The notes under the pieces are model-generated. The model ran no database searches. It saw only the letters and a program-made list of their open reading frames with translations, and had not been told where the DNA came from. This document shows positions 1 through 7,581 of a stretch of 44,440 nt of DNA, one piece after another; the stretch's first letter is position 1; each line of letters begins with the position of its first letter. The translations under genes were made by a program, and so were the position numbers. The stretch lies in contig CAZCZR010000008.1 in the NCBI GenBank assembly GCA_964503455.1, positions 1-44,440 of the forward strand, in the 5' to 3' direction. This DNA comes from CAZCZR01 sp964503455 (GTDB lineage Bacteria > Bacillota > Clostridia > UBA1381).

Positions 1-13
1 ATGGAGGATTAAG

Positions 14-619
14 ATGAGGGACAGAAAAATTATACTTGCCTCCGGATCTCCGAGACGCAGAGAGCTTTTGGAAGGATTGGGACTTGAGTTTGAGGTAATA
101 GTTCCCAAGGCGGACGAGGAAAGCGTATCAAAAGATATACCGCCGGATCTGTACGTGCTGGAGCTTGCCGTGTTAAAGGCGGCGAAGGCAGTCGGCGAGG
201 CGAGAAAAGGCTTTAAACACGCAGTGGTAATAGCGGCGGACACAGCGGTATGCTTGGACGGAGAGATCATGGGGAAGCCGGACAGCGAGGAAAACGCCGC
301 GGCGATGCTTAGGGCGCTGTCGGGCAGAGAGCATGAGGTATACACCGGCATATGCGTGAGCGATGCCGACACGGGAGAAACCTACGGCAAAAAGGTGCGC
401 ACGGCCGTGAGGTTCAAGGAGCTGACCGATGAGAAAATACGCGCATATATCGCAACAGGAGAGCCTATGGATAAGGCTGGAGCCTACGGCATACAAGGAC
501 TTGGATCGGTGCTTGTTGATGGGATAGAAGGCGATTATTTCAATGTTGTCGGACTGCCTGTTTCGGCGCTTGCCGATATACTTGAAAAAAATCTGGGCAT
601 TGATATTTTGAAAATATGA
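14..619 (+). CDS. maf: Maf-family nucleotide pyrophosphatase
   Basis: This 201-residue protein is a Maf/YhdE-type nucleoside triphosphate pyrophosphatase, a cytoplasmic house-cleaning enzyme that hydrolyses non-canonical or pyrimidine NTPs to NMP and pyrophosphate. The N-terminus carries the family hallmark ILASGSPRRRELL (residues 7-19). Further in are the AADTAV segment (about residues 74-79), the GKP turn (87-89) and the DKAGAYGIQG stretch (about 152-161). Length is normal for the family. The start at 14 has a GGAGG nine bases upstream, and ATGs further back give no open frame. It is 18 bases ahead of mreB and probably co-transcribed; maf next to mreBCD is a common Firmicute arrangement. 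The promoter lies outside the window. Family assignment is firm; substrate choice is not readable. Confidence 0.95.
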   Translation: MRDRKIILASGSPRRRELLEGLGLEFEVIVPKADEESVSKDIPPDLYVLELAVLKAAKAVGEARKGFKHAVVIAADTAVCLDGEIMGKPDSEENAAAMLRALSGREHEVYTGICVSDADTGETYGKKVRTAVRFKELTDEKIRAYIATGEPMDKAGAYGIQGLGSVLVDGIEGDYFNVVGLPVSALADILEKNLGIDILKI

Positions 620-637
620 GGAAATGAGGAAATAAAA

Positions 638-1645
638 ATGGCACTGTTTTCTAAGGACATAGGAATAGATCTCGGCACGGCGAACACGCTCATTTACAAA
701 AAGGGCGAGGGCATAATCGTAAGAGAGCCTTCCGTTGTGGCGATAGACAAATACAACGGAAAGATTCTTGCTGTCGGAACAAAGGCTGACGAGATGATCG
801 GAAGAACGCCCGACAATATAGTAGCCGTTCGCCCGATGAAGGACGGCGTTATAGCCGATTTTGAGATCACTCAAGCTATGATACGCGAATTTATCAAGGA
901 GTCGGACGCTGCGGGCATGATTTCAAAGCCGCGCGTTATAGTCTGCATACCGTCGGGTATAACCGAAGTGGAACGCAGGGCCGTTGAGGAGTCCGTCATC
1001 CAGGCGGGCGCGAAGGAGGTCGTGCTTATAGAGGAGCCGATGGCGGCGGCGATAGGAGCCGGACTGCCGGTTGCATCGGCTACGGGAAGCATGGTCGTTG
1101 ATATAGGCGGCGGAACTACCGAGGTGGCGGTGCTTTCATTAAACGGTATAGTGGCTTCGAGGTCGATACGTATCGCGGGCGACGCGCTTAACAGCTCTAT
1201 AGTGAACTTTGTAAAAAAAGAGCGCGGACTGAATATAGGCGACAAGATGGCCGAGGTCATTAAAATGGAGATCGGATCGGCATACGAGAACGAAGAGGAC
1301 ACGATGTTCGAGGTAAAGGGCAGAGATGTTTCCACCGGACTTCCCAAGACGATACAGATACGCGAAAGCGAAATACGCACCGCCATGAGCGAGAATATCG
1401 CGGAAATGGTTGAAACCGTGAAGCTGACTCTTGAGCAGACGCCTCCCGAGCTGGCGGCGGATATAATGGAGCGCGGTATTATGCTGACGGGCGGCGGCGC
1501 GCTTATACGCGGACTGGACACGCTTATTGCCGAGGCTACGGGCATACCGGTTTATGTGGCGGAGTATCCGCTGGACTGTGTGGCTCTGGGTACGGGAAAG
1601 TCGCTTGAAAGGATCAGGGATCTGATAGAAGCGTCAAAGCAGTAA
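638..1645 (+). CDS. mreB: Rod shape-determining actin homologue MreB
   Basis: MreB is the bacterial actin that forms membrane-associated filaments and guides the elongasome, placing PBP2/RodA-type wall synthesis along the cylinder. The 335-residue protein has the phosphate-1 loop IGIDLGTANTLIY at residues 7-19, the phosphate-2 motif VVDIGGGTTE (about 153-162) and the adenosine motif LTGGGALIRGL (about 283-293). Length matches the family. The start lies after GAGGAAAT with normal spacing. It sits between maf and mreC with gaps of 18 and 26 bases, so one operon with mreCD and mrdA is likely. Presence of a complete mreBCD-PBP2 set implies a rod or ovoid cell. No unusual residues were seen. Confidence 0.98.
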   Translation: MALFSKDIGIDLGTANTLIYKKGEGIIVREPSVVAIDKYNGKILAVGTKADEMIGRTPDNIVAVRPMKDGVIADFEITQAMIREFIKESDAAGMISKPRVIVCIPSGITEVERRAVEESVIQAGAKEVVLIEEPMAAAIGAGLPVASATGSMVVDIGGGTTEVAVLSLNGIVASRSIRIAGDALNSSIVNFVKKERGLNIGDKMAEVIKMEIGSAYENEEDTMFEVKGRDVSTGLPKTIQIRESEIRTAMSENIAEMVETVKLTLEQTPPELAADIMERGIMLTGGGALIRGLDTLIAEATGIPVYVAEYPLDCVALGTGKSLERIRDLIEASKQ

Positions 1646-1671
1646 ATTAAAATAAAAAGGGGACATATAAA

Positions 1672-2496
1672 ATGTCATCATTCTGGAAAAGCAAGGGCGT
1701 GATCGCCGTTATTGTGGTTACGGTCGTTACGGCTGCTCTGACAGCGTTTTTCGGCGGGGCGGACAATGCGGTGGCGTCCGGATTAAGAACGATATTTTCG
1801 CCGTTTCAGTCTGTGGTATCAGGCGCCGCAAGGTCGGTGAGCGAGCTGCGTGTTTTTATAATGGAGATGCGCAGCTATAAGGAAGAAAATGAAAGGCTTG
1901 TAAGCGAGATAAACGAGCTGAAGCGTCAGGCGCGCAGTGTTGAGGAGTATCAGAAGGAAAATGACCGCTTGAGAAATATGCTTATGCTTCAGGAGAATAC
2001 CGATCAGTATAACGCGGTCGCGGCTGAAATCATCTCGTTTGAGCCTAACAATTGGTACGATACAATGGTAATAAACCGCGGCAGCGCCGCCGGCGTGGCT
2101 GTGGACAATGCGGTCGTAACGCCGGACGGAGTTGTGGGCAGAGTTACCGAGGTTGGACTGAACTGGGCAAGAGTAAAATCAATCCTGAACAGCGAGAACG
2201 CTATGGGCGTAAGAGTTTCGCGCACGGGAGATATTGCCGTGGTAGAGGGCGACTCGGTGCTTGCGGCGGATAAAATGTGCAAGATGAGCTTTATCGACAA
2301 GGGCGCGACTATGATCGTGGGCGATCTGCTTGAAACGACAGGCTCTGGCGGCATATACCCCGCCGGACTCAAGGTCGGGAATATAACCGAGATACGGCAG
2401 GACAGCTCCGGCACGCTTCAGTATGCGGTAGTGGAGCCTTTGGCGGATTTTGATGACCTTTACGAGGTAATGGTCATAACAGATTACGAGTATTAG
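1672..2496 (+). CDS. mreC: Rod shape-determining protein MreC
   Basis: MreC is a bitopic membrane protein whose extracytoplasmic part links MreB and MreD to PBP2 in the elongasome. The 274-residue product has a short cytoplasmic start (MSSFWKSKG), one membrane helix at about residues 10-32, a coiled coil rich in Glu, Lys and Leu at about 65-110, and then the paired beta-barrel domain with typical sequence such as NNWYDTMVINRG and DGVVGRVTEVG (about 125-165). Length is usual. A GGGGACATATAAA ribosome site precedes the ATG. It lies 26 bases after mreB and 8 bases before mreD, in one transcription unit. Confidence 0.95.
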   Translation: MSSFWKSKGVIAVIVVTVVTAALTAFFGGADNAVASGLRTIFSPFQSVVSGAARSVSELRVFIMEMRSYKEENERLVSEINELKRQARSVEEYQKENDRLRNMLMLQENTDQYNAVAAEIISFEPNNWYDTMVINRGSAAGVAVDNAVVTPDGVVGRVTEVGLNWARVKSILNSENAMGVRVSRTGDIAVVEGDSVLAADKMCKMSFIDKGATMIVGDLLETTGSGGIYPAGLKVGNITEIRQDSSGTLQYAVVEPLADFDDLYEVMVITDYEY

Positions 2497-2504
2497 GAGA
2501 CGGC

Positions 2505-3020
2505 ATGAAAGCGGTTAAAATAGGAATTTGGATATTTTTGGCGGCGGTGGCCGAAACGGCTCTGTCAAGATATACTGCTGTGGCGGGCATAATGCCGGCG
2601 CTGGTGTTTGCGCTGTGCGTCGGGATAGCGTCGGCGGAGGAAAGCTTCGGCGTGATGCTCGCGGCGGTTATAGCGGGCGGCATATGCACCGGTGCGCTTG
2701 GATCGGGCGAGATGTGGTTCACAGTACTGAAATTTACATATACGGGCGTTTTATGCTACGTTATGGTAAACAAGCTTTTCAAGGGAAAGAAGCAGTTTTT
2801 CACAACGGTAATCATGACTGCGGCGATGTCGTTTGCGGCGGAAATGATGTACTATCTTGTAATGAACGTGGGGAGCATAACCCCCATGGGAGCCGAAGCG
2901 GCGGCGCTCAGAGTAGCTCTGCCGGCGGCAGCGTACAACACAATAGCCGCCGCTGTCATATACAAGCCGATGCAGCTGAGCGTGTATAAAAGAGCGAAAA
3001 ACGATATACTTGTGGTTTGA
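2505..3020 (+). CDS. mreD: Rod shape-determining membrane protein MreD
   Basis: The 171-residue product is very hydrophobic with about five predicted membrane segments (roughly residues 5-22, 25-45, 48-66, 72-90, 100-125 and a last one near 135-150). MreD proteins share little sequence, so the call rests mainly on size, hydrophobic profile and position directly between mreC and the PBP2 gene, which is the classical order. MreD is part of the elongasome and influences PBP2 activation. The ATG follows TTAGGAGACGGC, a good ribosome site. The gene ends 26 bases before the PBP2 ATG. The function by context is secure; the sequence alone would be weak evidence. Confidence 0.88.
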   Translation: MKAVKIGIWIFLAAVAETALSRYTAVAGIMPALVFALCVGIASAEESFGVMLAAVIAGGICTGALGSGEMWFTVLKFTYTGVLCYVMVNKLFKGKKQFFTTVIMTAAMSFAAEMMYYLVMNVGSITPMGAEAAALRVALPAAAYNTIAAAVIYKPMQLSVYKRAKNDILVV

Positions 3021-3046
3021 CCGGCTGTCTGCGAGGTGAATTATCA

Positions 3047-5155
3047 ATGACCAACAATAAACTGAGATTTTTAATACTTAAGATAGTGATAGCCGTTATG
3101 ATGTGCGCTGTGGTAGTGAGGCTTGCGGATCTGCAGCTGGTTGAGGGCGAAAGCTATCTTGACGTTTCACAGTCGCGCCTCAGCTCGTCGTTTGTAAAAA
3201 AAGCCCCCAGAGGCGAGATATTCGACCGCTACGGCGTACCTCTTATCACAAATAAGGTATGCTATTCGCTGCAGCTTGTAAAGGCGGATCTGAGCGAGGA
3301 AAAGCAGAATGAGATAGTGTGTGAGCTTGTGAATATACTTGACGAAGAGGGGTGCGCGTATTACGACACTCTGCCCATATCGGAATCGGCGCCGTATGAG
3401 TTTGAATTTGAGGACGCAAATGACAGCGGCTCGGCGGATGACGAAATGGCGCGGTGGTTCAAAAGCGCTTCATCGGGCACAAAAATCACGGACAGTATGT
3501 CCGCCGAAGAGGTCATGGATTACTACAAAAAATACTATGAGCTTGAGGATGACAAATACAGCGAGCGGCAGAAGCGGACGATCATAGGAGTGCGCGCCGA
3601 GGCCGACAGAAGCGGATTTTCGTGGTCCACGCCCTTTACGGTGGCGGATGAAGTCAGCGTTGAAGTGGTTACGAAGATAAAGGAGCGCGGAGAAAATTTC
3701 CCGAATGTGATAATATCGAACAGCTATACCCGCGATCTGCCGGAGGAGAATATCGCAACCCACATTCTCGGAAGAACGGGCAAGATGAACGATGAGGAGT
3801 ATGCTGTATACAAGGAAAAGGGCTACAGCCTTAATGATATAGTAGGCAAGCAGGGCGTAGAGAAATATGCCGAGGAATATCTTCGCGGCACGGACGGCAC
3901 CGTGGGAATGAGCAGAAACGTTAACGGCACCGATGTTCAGGTGGTGGAGGAACGGGACGCCGTACCGGGAAATTATCTTGTTCTGACAATAGATTCGGAG
4001 CTTCAGAAAACGGCGGAGGAATCGCTTGAACGCAATATAAAGCAGATAGCCGAATCCGGAGGCAAAGAGGATAAGGACGGCGGCGACGCCAACGCGGGAG
4101 CTGTCGTTGTGCTTGATATACAAAGCGGCGATGTGCTTGCATCGGCGACATATCCGACATATAATCTCAGCGAGTTCAACGCGCGGTATTCGGAGCTTGC
4201 GAACGATCCCGACAAACCCCTGTGGAACAGGGCGGTCAGCGGATTGTATACGCCGGGTTCGACATTCAAGCCGCTTGTGGCGATAGCGGCTCTCGAAACG
4301 GGAGCCATAACCGTGGACGAGAAGATTGAGGACAAGGGTATTTATACCGAGTACCCCGACTATCAGCCGCGCTGCTGGATATGGACACAGTATCACACTA
4401 CACACGGCTTTATAAGCGTTTCAAAGGCGTTGGAGGTATCGTGCAACTACTTCTTCTACGAAATGGGAAAAAGACTCGGTATAGACACGATAGATCAGTA
4501 CGCGAGCAAATTCGGTCTCGGCGAGCTGACGGGAATTGAGCTTCCCGAGGAGAAGAAGGGTCAGGCGGCGAATCCCGATTATAAGAAAAAGGTGACCGAA
4601 AGCGTTACAAGTCAGGGCTGGTACGGCGGCGATACGCTTCAGGCGGCGATAGGACAGTCGTACAGCGCGTTTACGCCGGTGCAGCTGGCAAATTACGCCG
4701 CGACTATAGCCAACGGCGGCGACAGACATAAGGTAAATCTTATAAAGACTATCCGTTCTTCTGTGGACGGCAGCATCATCAGGGAGTTCAAGCCACAGGT
4801 TGTGGAACATATAGATATATCTCCCGAAAATCTGAAAGCTGTCAAGCTTGGCATGAAGGACGTTGTCGAGGAAGGCTCGGCGCGAGAGATATTCGCCGAC
4901 TATCCTATAGAGATAGGCGGTAAGACAGGTACGGCTCAGGTCGGATCGAAGGTTTCCAACAACGCGCTGTTCGTGGCGTTCGCGCCCTACGACAATCCGG
5001 AGATCGCAATAGCGGTCGCACTGGAACACGGCGTCGCCGGAGCGAACGCGGCGTATGTGGCAAGGGATATTTTCGATAAATATTTCAGCTCCGACAGCGA
5101 AACCGCGGACGGCACGGATTCGGGCGGCACAAATTCCGCGGGACTGCTTCCGTAA
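3047..5155 (+). CDS. mrdA: Penicillin-binding protein 2, elongation transpeptidase
   Basis: This class B penicillin-binding protein cross-links peptidoglycan during cylindrical growth, anchored by one N-terminal membrane helix (about residues 7-25). A dimerisation domain follows, then the transpeptidase domain. The catalytic motifs are visible: SxxK at Ser405-Thr-Phe-Lys408, SxN as Ser465-Cys-Asn467, and KTG at Lys626-Thr-Gly628. The PRGEIFDRYG motif typical of class B enzymes is near the N-terminus. I chose ATG 3047, which has GAGGTG 8 bases ahead; an in-frame TTG at 3017 would overlap mreD and has no ribosome site. The C-terminus ends with a Ser/Thr/Gly/Asp-rich tail. With 702 residues it is normal to slightly long. 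It is the fifth gene of the maf-mreBCD unit. No rodA lies beside it in this window. Confidence 0.96.
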   Translation: MTNNKLRFLILKIVIAVMMCAVVVRLADLQLVEGESYLDVSQSRLSSSFVKKAPRGEIFDRYGVPLITNKVCYSLQLVKADLSEEKQNEIVCELVNILDEEGCAYYDTLPISESAPYEFEFEDANDSGSADDEMARWFKSASSGTKITDSMSAEEVMDYYKKYYELEDDKYSERQKRTIIGVRAEADRSGFSWSTPFTVADEVSVEVVTKIKERGENFPNVIISNSYTRDLPEENIATHILGRTGKMNDEEYAVYKEKGYSLNDIVGKQGVEKYAEEYLRGTDGTVGMSRNVNGTDVQVVEERDAVPGNYLVLTIDSELQKTAEESLERNIKQIAESGGKEDKDGGDANAGAVVVLDIQSGDVLASATYPTYNLSEFNARYSELANDPDKPLWNRAVSGLYTPGSTFKPLVAIAALETGAITVDEKIEDKGIYTEYPDYQPRCWIWTQYHTTHGFISVSKALEVSCNYFFYEMGKRLGIDTIDQYASKFGLGELTGIELPEEKKGQAANPDYKKKVTESVTSQGWYGGDTLQAAIGQSYSAFTPVQLANYAATIANGGDRHKVNLIKTIRSSVDGSIIREFKPQVVEHIDISPENLKAVKLGMKDVVEEGSAREIFADYPIEIGGKTGTAQVGSKVSNNALFVAFAPYDNPEIAIAVALEHGVAGANAAYVARDIFDKYFSSDSETADGTDSGGTNSAGLLP

Positions 5156-5193
5156 AGGTAACTGCGTTTGCGATCAAAGGAGATGATCGGCAT

Positions 5194-5784
5194 ATGGCGG
5201 AGATGGTTATACTTAAAGGCACTTTCGATGGTATAAGGATATATATCGGCGCGCAAGCTCCGATCATGGATGCGGTGAAGGAGCTAAATGACAAGCTTAA
5301 ACAGTCGCGCTCTTTCTTTGACGGCGCAAAATGCAATATATATGTGCTGGGCAGAGAATTTTCCGCGTCTGATAAGCTGCGTCTTGAAACCGTTATAAGC
5401 GCGCATTTGCCTTTTTGCGATGTGTACTTCGGCAAAGAGCAAGCCGTCAAAACGCATAAAAAGCATGACGAAAGCAAGGAGCGGTTGGAGCAAACCGAGG
5501 ACAAACAGCCGAAACGGCAGGACGCGGATGCCGAAGCCGCCGAAGCCGTCGAAGCCGATAAAGCTGCCGAAGCCGATGAAGCCGCCGAAGCCGATGATGC
5601 CGATGAAGCCGCCGATGCCGAGGAGGAGCCTGCGCAGGAGCCTGAAAGCGAATTTGACAGGATCTTAAGGCGCTGGGATGACGAAAGGGACGAGGCAAAG
5701 AACAGAACCGAGCAGATCACGCGAAAGTGGGACGCCGAGCATGAAAGAGAAAAGCTTCGCAAGGAGGATGAAACACAGGAATAG
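5194..5784 (+). CDS. minC: MinC-like protein: N-terminal domain only, with repetitive acidic tail
   Basis: Residues 1-75 match the MinC N-terminal domain, which inhibits FtsZ assembly; the VILKGTFDGIRIYI opening and the KLKQSRSFFDGAK segment are typical. The usual C-terminal beta-helix, which dimerises and binds MinD, is missing. In its place are a lysine-rich linker (about 85-110), an Ala/Glu/Asp-rich repeat tract (110-145) and a strongly charged, probably helical tail (150-196) with two similar pieces, ILRRWDDERDEA and ITRKWDAEHERE. No MinC_C coding was found in other frames before minD. The start follows AAAGGAGAT with 8-base spacing, 38 bases after the PBP2 gene. It is probably co-transcribed with mre-mrdA, since minD has its own promoter. 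The N-domain call is good from sequence plus position; whether the product still works with MinD is unknown. Confidence 0.75.
   Translation: MAEMVILKGTFDGIRIYIGAQAPIMDAVKELNDKLKQSRSFFDGAKCNIYVLGREFSASDKLRLETVISAHLPFCDVYFGKEQAVKTHKKHDESKERLEQTEDKQPKRQDADAEAAEAVEADKAAEADEAAEADDADEAADAEEEPAQEPESEFDRILRRWDDERDEAKNRTEQITRKWDAEHEREKLRKEDETQE
5521..5628 (+). repeat. GCCGAA/GCCGAT-type hexanucleotide-like repeat inside the MinC-like gene
   Basis: This stretch consists of degenerate GCCGAAGCC and GCCGATGAA units in frame, coding for an Ala/Glu/Asp tract (residues 110-145 of the MinC-like protein). Units are six to nine bases long, so slippage by one hexamer unit would keep the reading frame and only change tail length. 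Copy number in an assembled metagenome or draft may be unreliable here. Confidence 0.75.
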
Positions 5785-5890
5785 GGGATTTTTCCCGATG
5801 TCAAAATATCAGTGTGTCAAAAAACGGTTGTGTAAATTGTGCAGTATACATAAAAATATAAAATACTGTGAAAATCTTTTGGCAAAACCG

Positions 5891-5919
5891 TAGACAAAAC
5901 CGAAAACTTATGTTATAAT
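5891..5919 (+). promoter_or_regulatory. Sigma-A-type promoter for minD
   Basis: TAGACA at 5891-5896 and a perfect TATAAT at 5914-5919 are separated by 17 bases. The stretch from 5785 to 6006 holds no gene; it contains this promoter, a small GGGA/TCCC stem just after the MinC-like stop (5785-5796), and two hairpins in the minD leader. Transcription would start near 5926. Confidence 0.75.
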
Positions 5920-5952
5920 GGAAAATGTAGGTGAATGTGGATTTTAGGCTGA

Positions 5953-5993
5953 GCGCTGATTCCGCAGCGCCGAACAGAGCCGCTTTAGAGCGG
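5953..5993 (+). other. Two hairpins in the minD leader
   Basis: GCGCTG (5953-5958) pairs perfectly with CAGCGC (5965-5970), and CCGCT (5980-5984) pairs with AGCGG (5989-5993) around a four-base loop. Both lie between the promoter and the minD start; the second ends 13 bases before the ATG and close to the GGGG ribosome site. No T-run follows, so they are not terminators. They may affect message stability or translation. Confidence 0.55.
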
Positions 5994-6006
5994 TATGGGG
6001 AATGAT

Positions 6007-6804
6007 ATGGCAGAATTTATAACGGTAGCTTCCGGCAAGGGCGGAGTCGGAAAGACTATCATAACGGCTAATCTGGGAGCCGCTTTGGCGGAGCTTTCAA
6101 AACGCGTATTGCTTGTGGATATGGACACGGGGCTAAGAAACCTTGATATAGCTCTGGGCATGGAAAGCGATATAGTCTATGATACCACCGACGTATTTGA
6201 AGGACGCTGCGAAATAGCCGACGCTGTTTTAAAACGCGGCGGCAGCGGGGAGCTGTATTTTATGCCCGCTCCTCAAAGCAGAAGCGACAGAATGATAACG
6301 CCCGAACGAATGAAGGAACTCAAGGGGCTTTTAAGCGACAGCTTCGATTACGTGCTGTTTGACGCGCCTGCGGGTATAGGCAGAGGCTTTGAAAATGCTA
6401 TTGCCGCCGCCGATATGGGTATTATAGCGGCAACGCCGGAGGAAATATCCCTCCGCGACGCTGACAGAGCCGTAAGCGCTATGGAAAACGCCGGCATACC
6501 GGAAATACGCCTTGTGATCAACCGTGTAAGACCGGAATTGATCGGATCGGGCGCGCTTATAAGCGTGGATAACTGTATAGATATTGTGGGAACAAAGCTC
6601 TTGGGCGTGATACCCGAGGATGAAACGGTGCTTTCGCATTATCCGGGAGGGATCCTTGCGGATAAAGGTGTTGAAAGCATATCACGCTCGGCGTTTATTA
6701 ATATGGCAAAACGAATAATGGGTGAAGATGTGCCGCTTACAGATTTTTCCGTGAAGAAAAAAGGCTTTTTTGCAAGGCTTAAGTATGTTGTTTCAGGGAA
6801 GTAA
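6007..6804 (+). CDS. minD: Septum site-determining ATPase MinD
   Basis: MinD is a ParA-type ATPase that dimerises on the membrane with ATP and recruits MinC to block division away from mid-cell. The deviant Walker A motif KGGVGKT is at residues 11-17 and DMDTGLRNLD follows at about 36-45. The C-terminal end KKKGFFARLKYVV (about 249-261) is the amphipathic membrane-targeting helix. I chose ATG 6007, giving MAEFITVASGKGG as in other MinD proteins, with GGGG just upstream; an in-frame ATG at 5995 would add four residues. Length (265) is normal. It has its own promoter and leader. The usual next gene, minE, is missing: mgsA follows instead. The partner MinC-like protein lacks the domain known to bind MinD. 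Confidence 0.95.
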   Translation: MAEFITVASGKGGVGKTIITANLGAALAELSKRVLLVDMDTGLRNLDIALGMESDIVYDTTDVFEGRCEIADAVLKRGGSGELYFMPAPQSRSDRMITPERMKELKGLLSDSFDYVLFDAPAGIGRGFENAIAAADMGIIAATPEEISLRDADRAVSAMENAGIPEIRLVINRVRPELIGSGALISVDNCIDIVGTKLLGVIPEDETVLSHYPGGILADKGVESISRSAFINMAKRIMGEDVPLTDFSVKKKGFFARLKYVVSGK

Positions 6805-6879
6805 TGTCCGCATGGCGGAACACGTACAAAGAATAAAGAGTCTGCGAATATGCGGACTGTAAATAAGGAGGGCTTTAAA

Positions 6880-7284
6880 TTGAACATAGCACTTATAGCA
6901 CATGACATGAAAAAAGAATTAATGGTTCAATTTTGCATTGCGTATAAAACAATACTGGAAAAGCACGTTTTATTTGCGACCGGAACAACGGGTAAGCTCG
7001 TTATAGAAAATACAGGACTTAATGTATACAGATTTTTATCGGGTTCGCAGGGAGGCGATCAGCAGATAGGCGCGAGAATAGCTTACAACGAGATAGACCT
7101 TGTGCTGTTTTTCCGCGATCCGCTGAATGCCGAAAGCTATGAACCGGATGTGTTTTCGCTTCTCAGGCTGTGCGATATGTACAATATACCTATAGCGACA
7201 AATCTCGCCACCGCGGAAGTGCTTGTGCGCGGACTGGAGCGCGGCGATCTTGATTGGAGAAATATAGTCAATCCCAAGAAATGA
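6880..7284 (+). CDS. mgsA: Methylglyoxal synthase
   Basis: MgsA converts dihydroxyacetone phosphate to methylglyoxal and phosphate, a bypass of lower glycolysis. The 134-residue protein shows the family pattern: IALIAHD (3-9), FATGTTGKL (32-40), GSQGGDQQ with the catalytic Asp60, and FFRDPLNA (77-84). In the next segment the His usually found (PHDPD or PHEPD) is Tyr87 (SYEPD), the position of E. coli His98. The start is UUG at 6880, since AAGGAGGG sits seven bases before it; an upstream in-frame ATG at 6850 would place that ribosome site inside the gene. It follows minD by 75 bases that contain two small hairpins (6807-6819 and 6839-6858), and shares its transcript. Clostridia often carry mgsA after the min genes. 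Confidence 0.92.
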   Translation: MNIALIAHDMKKELMVQFCIAYKTILEKHVLFATGTTGKLVIENTGLNVYRFLSGSQGGDQQIGARIAYNEIDLVLFFRDPLNAESYEPDVFSLLRLCDMYNIPIATNLATAEVLVRGLERGDLDWRNIVNPKK

Positions 7285-7320
7285 CGCACCGGTACCGGCA
7301 GACCGAAATAGGGGATTTTG

Positions 7321-7355
7321 TGCCACTGCGTTTTTGTGCAGTGGCATATGTTTTT
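7321..7355 (+). terminator. Probable terminator after mgsA
   Basis: TGCCACTGC (7321-7329) and GCAGTGGCA (7338-7346) form a perfect nine-base stem with an eight-base T-rich loop, followed by TATGTTTTT. This separates the min-mgsA unit from the fatty acid operon. The rest of the 7285-7581 interval holds the fapR promoter and operator. Confidence 0.7.
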
Positions 7356-7485
7356 AAATCGGAGCAAAGCTCTGGCCCCCTTGCCGAAACGCAGCCTTTG
7401 AAACGCCGTATGCCTATAAAAACAGACGGCGGACGTATGAAATTTATATTATATATACAAATTGCGGTGTTTATGAAAAAAACAC

Positions 7486-7514
7486 TTGCATTTTTCTTTG
7501 CGGTGGTATATAAT
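7486..7514 (+). promoter_or_regulatory. Promoter of the fapR-plsX-fab operon
   Basis: TTGCAT at 7486-7491 and TATAAT at 7509-7514 are 17 bases apart. The predicted start, near 7521, lies just before the FapR-type operator, so repressor binding would block initiation or promoter clearance. Confidence 0.8.
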
Positions 7515-7526
7515 AGCATTATAAAG

Positions 7527-7556
7527 TTAGCACTTGGTACTAATACCAAATACTAA
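7527..7556 (+). promoter_or_regulatory. Duplicated FapR operator
   Basis: TTAGCACTTGGTACTAA (7527-7543) matches the 17-base inverted repeat known for FapR (TTAGTACC-type half sites facing TACTAA). The overlapping stretch up to 7556 read on the opposite strand gives TTAGTATTTGGTATTAG, a second FapR-like site. Together they make a 30-base near-palindrome centred on TTGGTA-CTAA-TACCAA. The location just downstream of the -10 box and before fapR fits malonyl-CoA-relieved autorepression. Confidence 0.8.
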
Positions 7557-7581
7557 ACGTAAAAGAAAGGGAGGCGGCTCA

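Noticed and set aside
1..13. ATGGAGGATTAA at the very start as a tiny gene or the end of an upstream gene.
   Set aside because: Three codons are too few to judge; the GGAGG within it is simply the maf ribosome site.
3470..4405. Long open frames antisense to the PBP2 gene, and similar ones opposite smc, fabK, fabD and feoB.
   Set aside because: They overlap well-supported genes, have no ribosome sites or domain similarity, and result from the codon bias of the sense strand.
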